This document shows positions 10,301-20,557 of a DNA stretch of 64,000 bases, piece after piece. The stretch covers positions 186,001-250,000 of the forward strand of contig NZ_JAAVJI010000003.1 of assembly GCF_012033695.1 (NCBI RefSeq). Direction: 5' to 3'. The number at the start of each line of letters is the position of its first letter. Position 1 is the first letter of the stretch. The notes under the pieces were generated by a model. That model saw only the letters and a program-made list of their open reading frames with translations, ran no database searches and was not told the DNA's origin. The position numbers were made by a program, and so were the translations under genes. The DNA comes from Pseudomonas quercus (lineage in GTDB: Bacteria > Pseudomonadota > Gammaproteobacteria > Pseudomonadales > Pseudomonadaceae).

Positions 10301-11826
10301 TGGCGGAAGTAGTCGTAAGGGGTGCGTACCCGCTGGGACAGCACCGCCATAGGCGTGTCGTCGCCCATGGAGCCTACTGCTTCGTACCCCTGCTCACCCA
10401 ATGGGCGCATGACCTGATCGCGTTCTTCGAAGGTGACCTGGTACATCTTCATGTATTGCTTCAGGCGGTCGGTATCGTAGAAATCCGAACCATGGTCGTG
10501 GTCGTCCATCTTGGCCTGGATACGCAGCGCATGGCGGCGCAACCACTGCTTGTACGGGTGGCGCGACTTGAGCCGGTCATCAATGGCATCGGTATCGAGG
10601 ATCTGCCCGGTTTCGGTATCCACGGCAAAGATCTGGCCTGGCCCTACACGGCCTTTGGCAATCACATCTTCGGGCTTGTAGTTCCACACGCCAATTTCAG
10701 ACGCCAGGGTGATGTAACCATTGCGGGTCGTGACCCAGCGCGCAGGCCGCAGGCCATTGCGGTCCAGCAGGCAGACGGCGTGGCGCCCTTCGGTCATGAC
10801 CACGCCAGCCGGGCCGTCCCAGGGCTCCATGTGCATGGAGTTGTATTCGTAGAAGGCGCGCAGGTCAGGGTCCATGGTTTCGACGTTCTGCCAGGCTGGT
10901 GGAATCAGCATGCGCACACCGCGGAACAGGTCGATGCCACCGGTGACCATCAGCTCAAGCATGTTGTCCATGCTGGAGGAGTCCGAGCCAACCCGGTTGA
11001 CCAATGGGCCTAGCTCATCCAGGTCTGGGATCAAGTCATTGGCAAACTTTGTACGCCGGGCCTGGGCCCAGTTACGGTTGCCGGTGATGGTATTGATTTC
11101 ACCGTTATGGGCCAGGAACCGGAAAGGCTGTGCCAGTGGCCACTTGGGCAAAGTGTTGGTAGAGAAACGCTGGTGGAACACGCAGATCGCGGTTTGCAGC
11201 CGTTCATCGCTCAGGTCTGGAAAGAAGGCCGCCAGGTCGGCGGGCATCATCAGGCCTTTGTAGATGATCGTTTTCTGCGAAAAACTGCAGATGTAATGGT
11301 CTGTGTCCCCGGCATTGGATACCGAAGAGCGGCGCCGTGCGCTGAACAGCTTGATCGCAAAGGCTTGGTCAGTCAGGCCTTCCCCACCTACGAATACCTG
11401 CTCGATCTTCGGCAGTCGTTCCAGGGCCAGTTGGCCCAGTACCGACGTATTGATCGGCACCTGGCGCCAGCCAATGAGCTGCAAGCCAGCGGCGAGGATT
11501 TCACGGTTCATGTTTTCCCGGGCAGCGTCGGCGCGGGCGTCGTCCTGATTAAGGAACACCATGCCCACGGCATACTGCCGTGGCAGTTCGGCGCCAAAGT
11601 GTTCCTTGGCAATGGCCCGCAGGAACTGGTCAGGTTTCTGCATCAACAAGCCGCAGCCATCGCCTGTTTTGCCATCGGCGTTGATACCGCCGCGATGGGT
11701 CATGCAGGTCAGGGCCTCAATGGCTGTTTGCAACAGGTTGTGGCTAGCCTCGCCGGTCATGTGGGCAATGAGGCCGAAACCGCAGTTGTCCTTGAATTCT
11801 TCGGGATTATACAGACCTGTTTTCAT
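7378..11826 (-). CDS. gltB: Glutamate synthase (NADPH) large subunit
   Basis: Alpha subunit of glutamate synthase: hydrolyses glutamine, channels ammonia and reductively transfers it to 2-oxoglutarate, giving two glutamates. 1482 residues, full length. A short propeptide precedes Cys15 ([12 protein letters not shown]), the N-terminal nucleophile of the class II amidotransferase domain after cleavage. A central domain follows, then the FMN/3Fe-4S synthase domain ([15 protein letters not shown]; cluster cysteines in [15 protein letters not shown]), and the C-terminal GXGXG beta-helix ([24 protein letters not shown]). ATG at 11826; a short in-frame extension upstream is not needed. Translated ahead of gltD in what is probably one transcript. 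Confidence 0.98.
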   Translation of the reverse strand: MKTGLYNPEEFKDNCGFGLIAHMTGEASHNLLQTAIEALTCMTHRGGINADGKTGDGCGLLMQKPDQFLRAIAKEHFGAELPRQYAVGMVFLNQDDARADAARENMNREILAAGLQLIGWRQVPINTSVLGQLALERLPKIEQVFVGGEGLTDQAFAIKLFSARRRSSVSNAGDTDHYICSFSQKTIIYKGLMMPADLAAFFPDLSDERLQTAICVFHQRFSTNTLPKWPLAQPFRFLAHNGEINTITGNRNWAQARRTKFANDLIPDLDELGPLVNRVGSDSSSMDNMLELMVTGGIDLFRGVRMLIPPAWQNVETMDPDLRAFYEYNSMHMEPWDGPAGVVMTEGRHAVCLLDRNGLRPARWVTTRNGYITLASEIGVWNYKPEDVIAKGRVGPGQIFAVDTETGQILDTDAIDDRLKSRHPYKQWLRRHALRIQAKMDDHDHGSDFYDTDRLKQYMKMYQVTFEERDQVMRPLGEQGYEAVGSMGDDTPMAVLSQRVRTPYDYFRQQFAQVTNPPIDPLREAIVMSLEICLGAERNIFQESPEHASRVILSSPVISPAKWRALMNLDREGFDRQLIDLNYDEHLGLEAAIRNIADQAEEAVRGGKTQIVLSDRAIAQGRLPAHAAMAVGAVHHRLVEKGLRCDSNILVETATARDPHHFAVLIGFGASAIYPFLAYEVLGDLIRTGEVLGDLFEVFKNYRKGITKGLLKILSKMGISTVTSYRGAQLFEAIGLADEVTELCFRGVASRLKGARFIDLEAEQKALAAEAWSPRKAIQQGGLLKFVYGGEYHAYNPDVVNSLQAAVQQGDYAKFREYTALVDKRPVSMLRDLLKVREAEQPLPLSDIEPLEAILKRFDSAGISLGALSPEAHEALAEAMNRLGARSNSGEGGEDPARYGTVRSSKIKQVATGRFGVTPEYLVNAEVLQIKVAQGAKPGEGGQLPGGKVNGLIAKLRYAVPGVTLISPPPHHDIYSIEDLSQLIFDLKQVNPAALVSVKLVSEAGVGTIAAGVAKAYADLITISGYDGGTGASPLTSIKYAGSPWELGLAETHQTLRGNDLRGKVRVQTDGGLKTGLDVIKAAILGAESFGFGTAPMIALGCKYLRICHLNNCATGVATQNEKLRKDHYIGTVDMVVNFFTFVAEETREWLARLGVRSLGELIGRTDLLDVLAGESAKQNHLDLTPLLGSDHVPANKPQFCEAERNPPFDKGLVAEKMVELSLAGIEARTGGDYAMDLCNCDRSIGARVSGEIAKRYGNQGMADAPVTFRFQGTAGQSFGVWNAGGLNMYLEGDANDYVGKGMTGGKLVIVPPKGSPFRTQDSAIIGNTCLYGATGGKLFAAGTAGERFAVRNSGAHTVIEGTGDHCCEYMTGGFVCVLGRTGYNFGSGMTGGFAYVLDQDNTFVDRVNHELVEIQRISGEAMEAYRSHLEGVLAEYVAETDSEWGRNLWENLDDYLRRFWLVKPKAASLKSLLSSTIASPQ

Positions 11827-12189
11827 AGACACGTTCTCACCAGGCTTGCCGCTCAAAGGGGCAAATGCTCTTTAATTCCAACCGCTTACCTTCTGCGCCG
11901 AACGAGCGTCAGCTTTGCAGAGGCAAAAGGGCAGTCATTGTACACAGCAGGGCTGTGTGCCACAAATTTGATGACGAACCAATGTATTTTGATGTCGCCA
12001 ATCTGAACGAAATTAACTGCCTTTATGATGTAGCAGGGCAGCCTGAGTCAATGGATTATTGGCTTCGCATCAGAGGGCTTGTGGCCGGCGGGCACTTTGA
12101 AGGGCACGAAGCCCACGGCGGGGTGCGCAGTGGGCTTTGAGTTGACTCGGGGACGTCAGGAGAGCGGCGCGGATGGCGCCGCTGGGCCT
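11827..12189. other. Intergenic region between gltB and the DamX-like gene, with a GC-rich hairpin
   Basis: 363 bases with no convincing gene. The part next to gltB should hold its promoter and leader, but I cannot point to a clear -35/-10 pair. Near the other end, AGCGGCGC (12163-12170) and GCGCCGCT (12176-12183) form a perfect 8-bp hairpin just after the DamX-like stop; it lacks a T-run, so it is only a possible terminator. Confidence 0.5.
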
Positions 12190-13779
12190 TCAGCGGGCTG
12201 AAGCAAGCTCTTGTTGGACGCTGGCGACAGTTCTAGGCCAAGGTTTACCAGCCTGAACCTTCGCTGGCAAGTTCTTGATGGCATCAACCGCTGCAGAGCG
12301 GTTGCTAAAGCTGCCATACGTAACTACGTACAGTGGCTTGCCTTGCAGTGTTTTCTTGAAGTAGCGGTATTCGCCGCCCTGCTCACGCACGTAAGACTGG
12401 GCAGCGCTTTCGGAACTGGTGCCGAATATCTGCACGACATAGTTACCAGGCGACTGCGCGGTATACCAGCTGGCGCCCAGGTCTTTGGCGACTGGTTTTT
12501 CGACAGCCTTCTCAACAGGCGGCTTAACGGGTGCAGGCTTGGCCATGGCCAGTTGCTGTGCCGGTTTGGGGGCCGGAGCCGGTTTTGCCGCTACGGCGGG
12601 CTCTACTGGCTTGGCTGGCGGCGTGGCAGGCACGGGCACAGGCGTAGTGGCCGGGCCTGGTGTAGCACCCGCAGGCGGTGCACTGGTAGTGACCATAGGT
12701 GGTTGATCAGACCCTGTATCTTCTACAGGCGGTGCGTCGTCGTCTTCAGCCCCTGCTGCAGAGGCCAAAGGCTCACGCATTACAGGCTGACCGTTGAGCG
12801 GCAGGGGTTTGGAGTTGCCAGCGAACTCGATGGCAGGGTTGCCGTCCTGGTTAGGTTGCGCACTGCCAGGCTGACCTTGGCCCAAAGGTAACTGGGCCTG
12901 CTCGGCGCCGGGCGTTGGCGCCTTGTTATGACCCGATAGCAAGCCTGCGGCGGCGACGACAATCACCACTACAGCAGAAAGGGCCAGCAGGTATTTCTTA
13001 GGCATTTTTAGTCCTATGGAGGGTCGCTTACCCGCGGAGCGACTGGCGATCATTGCCTCGATCAGCGAATCCCGCGCGGCCTGGTTGATAGGCCCAGGCC
13101 ACCCGGCAGAGGATTCGTGAATGTCCGCGATCTGCTCGTTGCTGAACAATGCAATACCTTTACCAGCACCTTCCAGGCGCTGTGCCAGGTATTCACGTGT
13201 TTCTTCCAGAGTGTAAGGCTGAAGCTCGATGACGTGGTAACGCTCGGGGCCAGCATCCAGCTGCTCCAGCACCGGTACTACCGACGGCTCGCCGAACAGA
13301 AATACGTGCGGGCGCCCTTCAGGCACGCCACCTGCTAGCTCCAGCAGGGCTTCGAGCCCGGATTCGTCGAGTTGTTCCGCATCGTCCACCAGCAGGTAAA
13401 CTTCCTGCCCGGTAAGGCCCAGCTGCACAACGCGGTTGAGGATGCTGTCTACCTCCGCTTCGCCCGTGGCCGTACCTTGTGCAATCTGGCTCAATACGCC
13501 TGCTGCACTGCCGGCGCCGCGTGCTGAGATCACAACGCTGACAACCGACTGTTTGTTGGTACTGGCAACCAGGGCCTGGCGCAGCAGGGTCTTCCCGCTC
13601 CCATGTGGGCCGGTTACCACCAGCATCAACTGGCTGTAGCGCGCCAAGTGGTGCAGTTGACCAAGTACCGGCTTGCGCTGGGCAGGAAAGAACTTGAAAC
13701 CAGGCACCCTTGCAGCGAAGGGGTCGTGTTCCAACTGGTAGTGACCGAGGAAGGCCTCATCGGCATGCAAACTTGTCAT
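12190..13779 (-). CDS. DamX-like AAA and SPOR domain protein
   Basis: 529-residue protein of the DamX type. Residues 20-270 form an AAA/ExeA-like ATPase domain with a Walker A motif (VVTGPHGSGKTLLRQAL) and Walker B (EVYLLVDDAEQLDE). A single membrane helix follows at about 280-297 (YLLALSAVVVIVVAAAGLL), then a Pro/Ala/Lys-rich periplasmic linker, and a C-terminal SPOR domain (about 445-525, SPGNYVVQIFGTSSESAAQ). SPOR domains bind glycan strands stripped of peptides at the division septum. The place between aroB and gltB is the usual one in gammaproteobacteria (E. coli aroK-aroB-damX). ATG at 13779, 10 bases after the aroB stop, so probably in the same operon. Confidence 0.85.
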   Translation of the reverse strand: MTSLHADEAFLGHYQLEHDPFAARVPGFKFFPAQRKPVLGQLHHLARYSQLMLVVTGPHGSGKTLLRQALVASTNKQSVVSVVISARGAGSAAGVLSQIAQGTATGEAEVDSILNRVVQLGLTGQEVYLLVDDAEQLDESGLEALLELAGGVPEGRPHVFLFGEPSVVPVLEQLDAGPERYHVIELQPYTLEETREYLAQRLEGAGKGIALFSNEQIADIHESSAGWPGPINQAARDSLIEAMIASRSAGKRPSIGLKMPKKYLLALSAVVVIVVAAAGLLSGHNKAPTPGAEQAQLPLGQGQPGSAQPNQDGNPAIEFAGNSKPLPLNGQPVMREPLASAAGAEDDDAPPVEDTGSDQPPMVTTSAPPAGATPGPATTPVPVPATPPAKPVEPAVAAKPAPAPKPAQQLAMAKPAPVKPPVEKAVEKPVAKDLGASWYTAQSPGNYVVQIFGTSSESAAQSYVREQGGEYRYFKKTLQGKPLYVVTYGSFSNRSAAVDAIKNLPAKVQAGKPWPRTVASVQQELASAR

Positions 13780-13789
13780 CGAACTCTCG

Positions 13790-14893
13790 TTAACCTCGAA
13801 GCTGAGCCACAATAGCGCTGTAATCCGCCGTCAGCGTGGCCTTGAGTATCTCGGGGGCATAGTCATCCGTCACAACGGCCTCGCCCAATTGACGCAGCAG
13901 CACCAGACGCATACGCCCATCAAGCACTTTCTTGTCTACAGCCATGTGGCGAAGGAAATCATCGGCGCTCATTTCAACCGGCGGCACCACGGGCAAGCCA
14001 GCACGCACCAGCAAGCGAATGCCACGGTCGCGGGCCGCGGCATCGATCCAGCCCAAGCGCATGGACATCTCAAGCGCCATGGCCGTGCCTGCCGCCACTG
14101 CCTCCCCGTGAAGCCACACACCATAACCCATCTGGGTCTCGATAGCGTGGCCGAACGTATGGCCGAGATTCAGGGTAGCGCGAACACCGGACTCTCGCTC
14201 ATCGGCATTCACCACCACTGCCTTGGCAGCACATGAGCGGCTAATGGCTTCGGTCAGTGCCGTTTGGTCCACAGCCACCAGCGCGGCCATGTTTTCTTCC
14301 AGCCAGGCCAGAAACGGCAGGTCATGAATCAGCCCGTACTTGATGACTTCCGCCAACCCTGCGGACAGCTCCCGTGGCGGCAGTGTGCGTAAGGTGGCCG
14401 TATCGATCACAACGGCCTGTGGCTGGTAGAACGCGCCCACCATGTTCTTGCCCAACGGGTGGTTGATGCCGGTCTTGCCGCCCACCGAAGAGTCCACCTG
14501 GGAGAGCAACGTCGTGGGTACCTGGATGAAGTCCACCCCACGCTGATAGCACGCGGCGGCAAAACCGGCCATGTCGCCAACCACTCCCCCGCCCAAGGCG
14601 ATAATCGTGGTACGACGGTCATGGCGTGCCCCCAACAGCGCATCGAAAATCTGCTGCAACGTTTCCCAGTTCTTGTGGGCTTCGCCATCAGGCAGCACAA
14701 CCGGAAGCACCGAACAGCCTTCCAGCGCTTTGCTCAACTGCTCCAGATACAGCGGCGCGACCGTTTCGTTGGTGACAATCGCCACCTGCCGCCCAGCCAA
14801 GTAGGGCAGGAATAGTTCGGGAGTGCTCAGCAGGTGCTCGCCGATATGAATCGGATAGCTACGCTCAGCCAGTTCAACCTTGAGTGTGTGCAT
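13790..14893 (-). CDS. aroB: 3-dehydroquinate synthase
   Basis: Second step of the shikimate pathway: converts DAHP to 3-dehydroquinate using NAD and a divalent metal. 367 residues, typical. NAD-binding [13 protein letters not shown] (about 101-113), the substrate segment '[20 protein letters not shown]' (about 129-148) and the metal-binding [11 protein letters not shown] are all present. Lies 49 bases after aroK and just before the DamX-like gene, in the conserved order aroK-aroB-damX. Confidence 0.98.
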   Translation of the reverse strand: MHTLKVELAERSYPIHIGEHLLSTPELFLPYLAGRQVAIVTNETVAPLYLEQLSKALEGCSVLPVVLPDGEAHKNWETLQQIFDALLGARHDRRTTIIALGGGVVGDMAGFAAACYQRGVDFIQVPTTLLSQVDSSVGGKTGINHPLGKNMVGAFYQPQAVVIDTATLRTLPPRELSAGLAEVIKYGLIHDLPFLAWLEENMAALVAVDQTALTEAISRSCAAKAVVVNADERESGVRATLNLGHTFGHAIETQMGYGVWLHGEAVAAGTAMALEMSMRLGWIDAAARDRGIRLLVRAGLPVVPPVEMSADDFLRHMAVDKKVLDGRMRLVLLRQLGEAVVTDDYAPEILKATLTADYSAIVAQLRG

Positions 14894-14942
14894 CGTTTTG
14901 CAAATCCAGGCGTTGGGCCGCTCATCCAGTGGGCCGAAAATA

Positions 14943-15461
14943 TCACCGAGGCGGCAGGTGCCTCAGGCGGTCGAGAATATCCATTACTACCATCCGGGGA
15001 GGCCGCTCATCGGTTTCGACCACCACGTCGGCGATCTCCCGGTACAGCGGGTCGCGAACCTCCAACAGGGCTCGCAGCGTCGCTTCGGGGTTGGCGGTAC
15101 GCAACAGCGGCCGGTTCCGGTCGCGCGCAGTGCGCCCTACCTGCTGCTCTACGGAAGCGTGAAGATACACCACCCTGCCGCCAGTGCGCAGGATGCGCCT
15201 GTTGGCGTCTCGCATCACAGCGCCTCCGCCCGTAGCCAACACCACACCGTCATGGCCGCATAGTTCGGCCAGCATGGCATGTTCCCGTTCACGAAAGCCG
15301 GCCTCACCCTCCTGATCGAAGATCCAGGGGATGTTGGCACCACAGCGTGTCTCGATTTCCTTGTCGGAATCCCGGAAGGGCAAGCGCAGTTCTTTGGCCA
15401 GCAAACGGCCGATGGTGCTTTTCCCTGCGCCCATCGGCCCAACGAGTATCAGATTTCGCAC
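14943..15461 (-). CDS. aroK: Shikimate kinase
   Basis: Phosphorylates shikimate with ATP in the shikimate pathway. 172 residues. Walker [10 protein letters not shown] (residues 9-17), the DSDKEIE motif, the substrate-binding FREREHAML, the GGGAV loop ([11 protein letters not shown]) and the lid arginines near 'RDRNRPLL' are all in place. It starts at a GTG at 15461, only 4 bases after the pilQ stop, so pilQ, aroK and aroB are probably read through in one transcript. Confidence 0.97.
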   Translation of the reverse strand: MRNLILVGPMGAGKSTIGRLLAKELRLPFRDSDKEIETRCGANIPWIFDQEGEAGFREREHAMLAELCGHDGVVLATGGGAVMRDANRRILRTGGRVVYLHASVEQQVGRTARDRNRPLLRTANPEATLRALLEVRDPLYREIADVVVETDERPPRMVVMDILDRLRHLPPR

Positions 15462-15465
15462 AGCA

Positions 15466-17568
15466 TCAATGACTCACAGCAATCGCCTGGTTATTCATGA
15501 TACGCGGAGTCAGGAACACCAACAGCTCGGATTTGGATTCCGAGACCACGTCTCGGCGGAATAGTCGGCCAACATACGGTACATCGCCGAGAAATGGCAC
15601 CTTATCCGTGGTTTTGGTCTGGTTGTTGGAGAACACACCGCCGATCACGATGGTTTCACCGTCATTGACCAGCACCTTGGCGTTCACTTCGTTCTTGTCA
15701 ATCGGTGGAACACCCAGCACTTGCCGGAGGTAATCCGGAGCATCCTTGGTCACCTTCACTTCCATGATAATACGGTTATCAGGCGTGATCTGGGGCGTGA
15801 CCTCAAGCGACAGAGCGGCTTCCTTGAAAGAAACGGTCGTCGCCCCGCTGGAGCTGGATTCCTGATAAGGGATTTCCTGGCCCTTGAGGATCTTGGCCGT
15901 TTCCTTGTCTGAGGTGACCACCTTGGGTTGTGATACCACCTCGCCGTTGCCGGTGCTTTCCATGGCGCTGAGTTCCAGGTCGATCAGCGTGTTGCTGGTC
16001 ACAAAGCCCAGGCCAATGCCGGAGGTGGCGTCGGTAACCCCCATGTCGACGAAGGGCACATTGGTACCAACGTCGCTACCGGTGTTGCCGGCCTCATCGC
16101 CATTGTTGTCCAGGCCATAGATGGTCGTATTACCGTGGCCTCTGGATGTACCGCCCCAGCGCACACCCAAGGCCTTGTCATACCCTACGTTGGCCTCCAC
16201 GATGCGGGCCTCGATCATCACCTGGCGAACAGGAATGTCCAGCTGCGCCACAATGCGCCGCAGCTCATCGAGGCTGTCCTGAGTCTGGTAGGCGATGATG
16301 CTGTTGGTACGGTCATCGACCGTGATGGAACCGCGTACATCTGCGTTGTCCTTGGCGCCCGTGACGGACTGGAACAGCTTGGCAATGTCAGCGGCCTTGG
16401 CATAGTTCACCTGGATAAGGTCGCGCCGCAGGGGAGCCAGCTCCTGCAACTGCTTCTGGGACTCCAGCTCCTGGCGCTCGCGGGCGGCGATTTCGTCAGC
16501 GGGCGCTACCAGCAACACATTGCCGATCTTTCGTTTATCCAGGCCCTTGGTTTTCAGCACAAGGTCCAGCGCCTGATCCCATGGCACGTTTTGCAGGCGC
16601 AGGGTAATGCCGCCCTGAACGGTATCGCTGGCCACCAGGTTGAGGTTGGTGAAGTCAGCAATGAGCTGCAGCACCGAGCGCACGTCGATGTCCTGGAAAT
16701 TGAGCGAAAGCTTTTCGCCGGTGTAAACGTTCCGGTCGGCATTGCGCCGTTGCAGGTCTTCGTTGGTCAACGGGCGAACACTGAGCGTAAGCTTGTTCTC
16801 GGCCTGGTAGGCGGAGTAATCGAAGGCGCCGGAAGGCTCGATGGTCACCGTGGCGTTACCGCCGGCTACCGTGGAACTCACGTATTGCACCGGGGTAGCG
16901 AAATCCTTCACGTCCAGGCGAAGGCGCAGCGGGTCGGGCAAGGCAGTATTGGCGAAGGTAACGATGATCTTGCCGCCTTGCTCCTTGATATCAGGGCTGA
17001 TGCCTTGATCGCTCAGGTCAATGACCACATTGCCCTCGCCCAATGACCCCCGTTGGAAATCCACGCTGCGAATGGCCTTGCCAACGGGCACAGGCGTAGA
17101 TGACCGGGAGGTACTTGCAGAGGCGGCAGCCGGGCGAGCAGCAGTGGCCGCTCCAGGTGCTGCGGGCCGGGAAGCCTGTACGGCATTGGCGCCCTGGCCA
17201 ATCAATACGAATACATTGTTGCCTTCGGCACGCGTGCTGTAAGGCACCAGCGTCGCCAGGTTGACGATCAGGCGGGTACGGTCCTTGGCCTCGATCAGTG
17301 ACAGGGTTCGCGCATTCCCTACCCCTAGGTCACGGCTGCGGTTGGCAACCGCCGTTACAACACCGGGGAAATCCAGCGCGATACGGGCAGGGTCCTCGGT
17401 GGTATAGCCGCGCGGCAAGGTCACCGGGCTGTCGAAGGACAGCTTCAGTTCCACGCGGTCACCCGGCAAGGCGGCCACGTCGAGCGTCTTGAGGGTGGCC
17501 GCCAGCAGGGCCGGAGATGCCAGCAACGCGACCAGCGCGAGGCCAAAGGCGGAGAAAATCCTGTTCAT
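15466..17568 (-). CDS. pilQ: Type IV pilus secretin PilQ
   Basis: Outer-membrane pore for the type IV pilus. About 700 residues from the ATG at 17568, which opens a clear signal peptide ([20 protein letters not shown]); the frame is open further upstream without a good start. Two AMIN domains (about 25-135 and 165-275) bind peptidoglycan. A secretin/TonB short N-terminal domain follows ([19 protein letters not shown]), then an N1 domain ([19 protein letters not shown]) and the C-terminal secretin domain ([34 protein letters not shown]). Last gene of pilMNOPQ. Confidence 0.97.
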   Translation of the reverse strand: MNRIFSAFGLALVALLASPALLAATLKTLDVAALPGDRVELKLSFDSPVTLPRGYTTEDPARIALDFPGVVTAVANRSRDLGVGNARTLSLIEAKDRTRLIVNLATLVPYSTRAEGNNVFVLIGQGANAVQASRPAAPGAATAARPAAASASTSRSSTPVPVGKAIRSVDFQRGSLGEGNVVIDLSDQGISPDIKEQGGKIIVTFANTALPDPLRLRLDVKDFATPVQYVSSTVAGGNATVTIEPSGAFDYSAYQAENKLTLSVRPLTNEDLQRRNADRNVYTGEKLSLNFQDIDVRSVLQLIADFTNLNLVASDTVQGGITLRLQNVPWDQALDLVLKTKGLDKRKIGNVLLVAPADEIAARERQELESQKQLQELAPLRRDLIQVNYAKAADIAKLFQSVTGAKDNADVRGSITVDDRTNSIIAYQTQDSLDELRRIVAQLDIPVRQVMIEARIVEANVGYDKALGVRWGGTSRGHGNTTIYGLDNNGDEAGNTGSDVGTNVPFVDMGVTDATSGIGLGFVTSNTLIDLELSAMESTGNGEVVSQPKVVTSDKETAKILKGQEIPYQESSSSGATTVSFKEAALSLEVTPQITPDNRIIMEVKVTKDAPDYLRQVLGVPPIDKNEVNAKVLVNDGETIVIGGVFSNNQTKTTDKVPFLGDVPYVGRLFRRDVVSESKSELLVFLTPRIMNNQAIAVSH

Positions 17569-17602
17569 TGTTTGGTTCCACTGAGCTTGCTTGACCGACC
17601 TG

Positions 17603-18130
17603 TCAGGAAGGTTCCTTGAGCAGAATGGCACGTGGCCGTTCAAGCCACCCCCCTTCGCCGTCTGGAACCAGCTCCATGACATCGACTTCTGTGTCGCTGA
17701 TGGCAGTTATCTTGCCGTCGTTCTGGCCAAGGTAGTCGCCCACCTTGACCCTGTGGACCCCCCCACCGCCTTTCATCAGGGCGAATTTGCCTGAAGCGTT
17801 GGCCAGAATCCCCACCATTTCGAAATCCTCGATATTGAAGCCTTCGAGGAACTGCTTCACGCGGTTCGGATCTGGGTGTACGTTGCGCGAGCCTTTCTGT
17901 TTCTCTGCCTGCTCCACCCTGACCGGTGGCTGGAACGGGCTCCGCATGTTCGAGGCCTGGTACGTGAAAGCCTGGTATGTCTGAAACCTGGGGATGGGTT
18001 CGATCGTGCCTTTGGGCTTTTCGTTGACCTCCTTGATGAACGCGTCGATATCAGTGTGATCGTTAGCGCCGTCGCACCCTGAAAGCGCCAGCAGTGCCAC
18101 TGTCAGCCCTGCAGTGAACCAGGCCCTCAT
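17603..18130 (-). CDS. pilP: Type IV pilus lipoprotein PilP
   Basis: Inner-membrane-anchored periplasmic lipoprotein that links the PilMNO platform to PilQ. 175 residues, with a lipobox LLALSGC (Cys19) after a short signal sequence. A disordered segment leads to the C-terminal beta-sandwich (FNIEDFEMVGILANASGKFALM; GDYLGQNDGKI). The start overlaps the pilO stop by 4 bases (ATGA), indicating coupled translation. Confidence 0.95.
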   Translation of the reverse strand: MRAWFTAGLTVALLALSGCDGANDHTDIDAFIKEVNEKPKGTIEPIPRFQTYQAFTYQASNMRSPFQPPVRVEQAEKQKGSRNVHPDPNRVKQFLEGFNIEDFEMVGILANASGKFALMKGGGGVHRVKVGDYLGQNDGKITAISDTEVDVMELVPDGEGGWLERPRAILLKEPS

Positions 18131-18750
18131 TGAGGCAGCCCCTTGTCGTTATAGCGGTAGGTCTTGGCAAGGATCTGCATGCGCAATTGCGAGGTACTCC
18201 CTTCCTCGGCCGGTTTTACATCAAAGTCGTGCAGCGTCACGATTCGCGGCAGGCTGGCCACACCACTTACGAAAGTTGCCAGGTCATGGTAGCTGCCTGT
18301 CACCGTGATCTGTATCGGCAGCTCGATATAGAACTGCTGCGCTGTTTCAGGCAGCAGCTTGATTTCCTCGAACTCCAGGCCTGCCCCCAGGCCCGTACGC
18401 GTAATGTCTTCCAGCAGGCCCGGAACCTCGGTGTCACTGGGCAACTGCCTCAGCATGGCACCGAACGACGTTTCCATTTCCTGCATCTGCACTTTGTAGG
18501 CATCCAGGTTGGCCGCCTGGAAGGCCTTGGTCGAATACTGCGACCGCAGGGTCTGCTCCTGCAGCACCTGGCTGTCCAGCTCCGTTTCAAGGTCCTCGAT
18601 ATGGAAATAATAGCCCAGCCCCAGCAACAGCAACCCGAGCAATACCGCCGCGATGCCTTTTACCGGCGCCGGCCAGGACCCTACGTTGTTGATGTCCAGC
18701 TCGCTCAGCTCGACCTTGCGCAGGCTGTCCAGCCATCCAGAGAGGTTCAT
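18127..18750 (-). CDS. pilO: Type IV pilus inner-membrane protein PilO
   Basis: 207-residue bitopic protein that pairs with PilN in the alignment complex. One membrane helix (GIAAVLLGLLLLGLGYYFHI, about 33-52), a coiled coil (DLETELDSQVLQEQTLRSQY) and a periplasmic ferredoxin-like fold (IELPIQITVTGSYHDLATFV). Overlaps pilN and pilP by 4 bases each. Confidence 0.95.
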   Translation of the reverse strand: MNLSGWLDSLRKVELSELDINNVGSWPAPVKGIAAVLLGLLLLGLGYYFHIEDLETELDSQVLQEQTLRSQYSTKAFQAANLDAYKVQMQEMETSFGAMLRQLPSDTEVPGLLEDITRTGLGAGLEFEEIKLLPETAQQFYIELPIQITVTGSYHDLATFVSGVASLPRIVTLHDFDVKPAEEGSTSQLRMQILAKTYRYNDKGLPQ

Positions 18751-19312
18751 TTATCGTCCTCCTCCACCGTTGGCGCGGTCTGCCGAACGGACAGCTGGAA
18801 CAGGTTGGTCTGGTCGGTCTCAGCATCGGTCTTGGCCTTGACCTCGGTAAGGCTAGGTGCCTCCAGCCAAGGCGAGGCGTCCAGGTTGCGCATCAGGTCC
18901 GATACCCGATTGTTGGATTCGGCAGCCCCGGCAATGTCGATCTGCTTGCCGTTCATTTTCACGTCGGTGAAATACACGCCGTCGGGCAATGTGCGCACTA
19001 ATTGGTCGAATACGCGGCCAATGATGGGGCGATTGCCTTGCAGGTCCTGGATGATGCGCATACGGGCCAGTAATTGCTTGCGCCGGGTTTTCAGCTCGCT
19101 GATTTCCTTTATGCGCTGGTCGAGCTTGGTATTTTCGGCCTGCAGGTAGTTGTTGCGCGCCACCTGGCCGTCGATCTGCCCCTTTATGTACTGGTCCATC
19201 AGAAAGACTATCCCGCCACACAGCAGCACGACCGCCGCCAACAGGATCAGAAATTGTTTCTTGCGCTCCTCGCGCTGCTGGTCACGCCAAGGCAACAGGT
19301 TGATGCGTGCCA

Positions 19313-19313
<1 letters not shown>
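18747..19313 (-). CDS. pilN: Type IV pilus inner-membrane protein PilN
   Basis: 188-residue partner of PilM and PilO. The cytoplasmic N-terminal motif ARINLLPWRDQQREERKKQF (residues 2-21) is the segment that binds PilM in the family. A membrane helix (FLILLAAVVLLCGGIVFLM, about 21-40), a coiled coil and a periplasmic domain (PDGVYFTDVKMNGKQIDIAG) follow. Its ATG overlaps the pilM stop by one base, and the gene is coupled to pilO. Confidence 0.95.
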
Positions 19314-20431
<1,118 letters not shown>

Positions 20432-20458
20432 TTAATAGCAGTCTTGACAGAAGCGCAA

Positions 20459-20487
20459 ATGACGCTCCACTACAAAATGCTTATAAT
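20459..20487 (+). promoter_or_regulatory. Sigma-70-type promoter for ponA
   Basis: A perfect -10 TATAAT (20482-20487) lies 17 bases after an ATGACG (20459-20464) that matches four of six -35 bases. Transcription would begin near 20494, before the chosen ponA start and after several in-frame ATGs, which argues against those upstream starts. Confidence 0.6.
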
Positions 20488-20557
20488 GCCGGGCGCATTT
20501 TCTGCCTTGGCTCACTTAAAGCGCCAAGCCCTTATTCTTACTGGAAATCCGAAAGCC

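Noticed and set aside
9844..11013. Plus-strand open frame of 389 codons opposite gltB
   Set aside because: Shadow of GltB without any family resemblance.
11865..12140. 91-codon plus-strand frame in the gltB upstream region
   Set aside because: Starts inside the gltB leader, no ribosome-binding site, no family resemblance and uneven composition; too weak to call as a gene.
17569..17682. Upstream extension of pilQ
   Set aside because: The frame is open, but the signal peptide and AMIN domain place the start at 17568; the extension overlaps the end of pilP.
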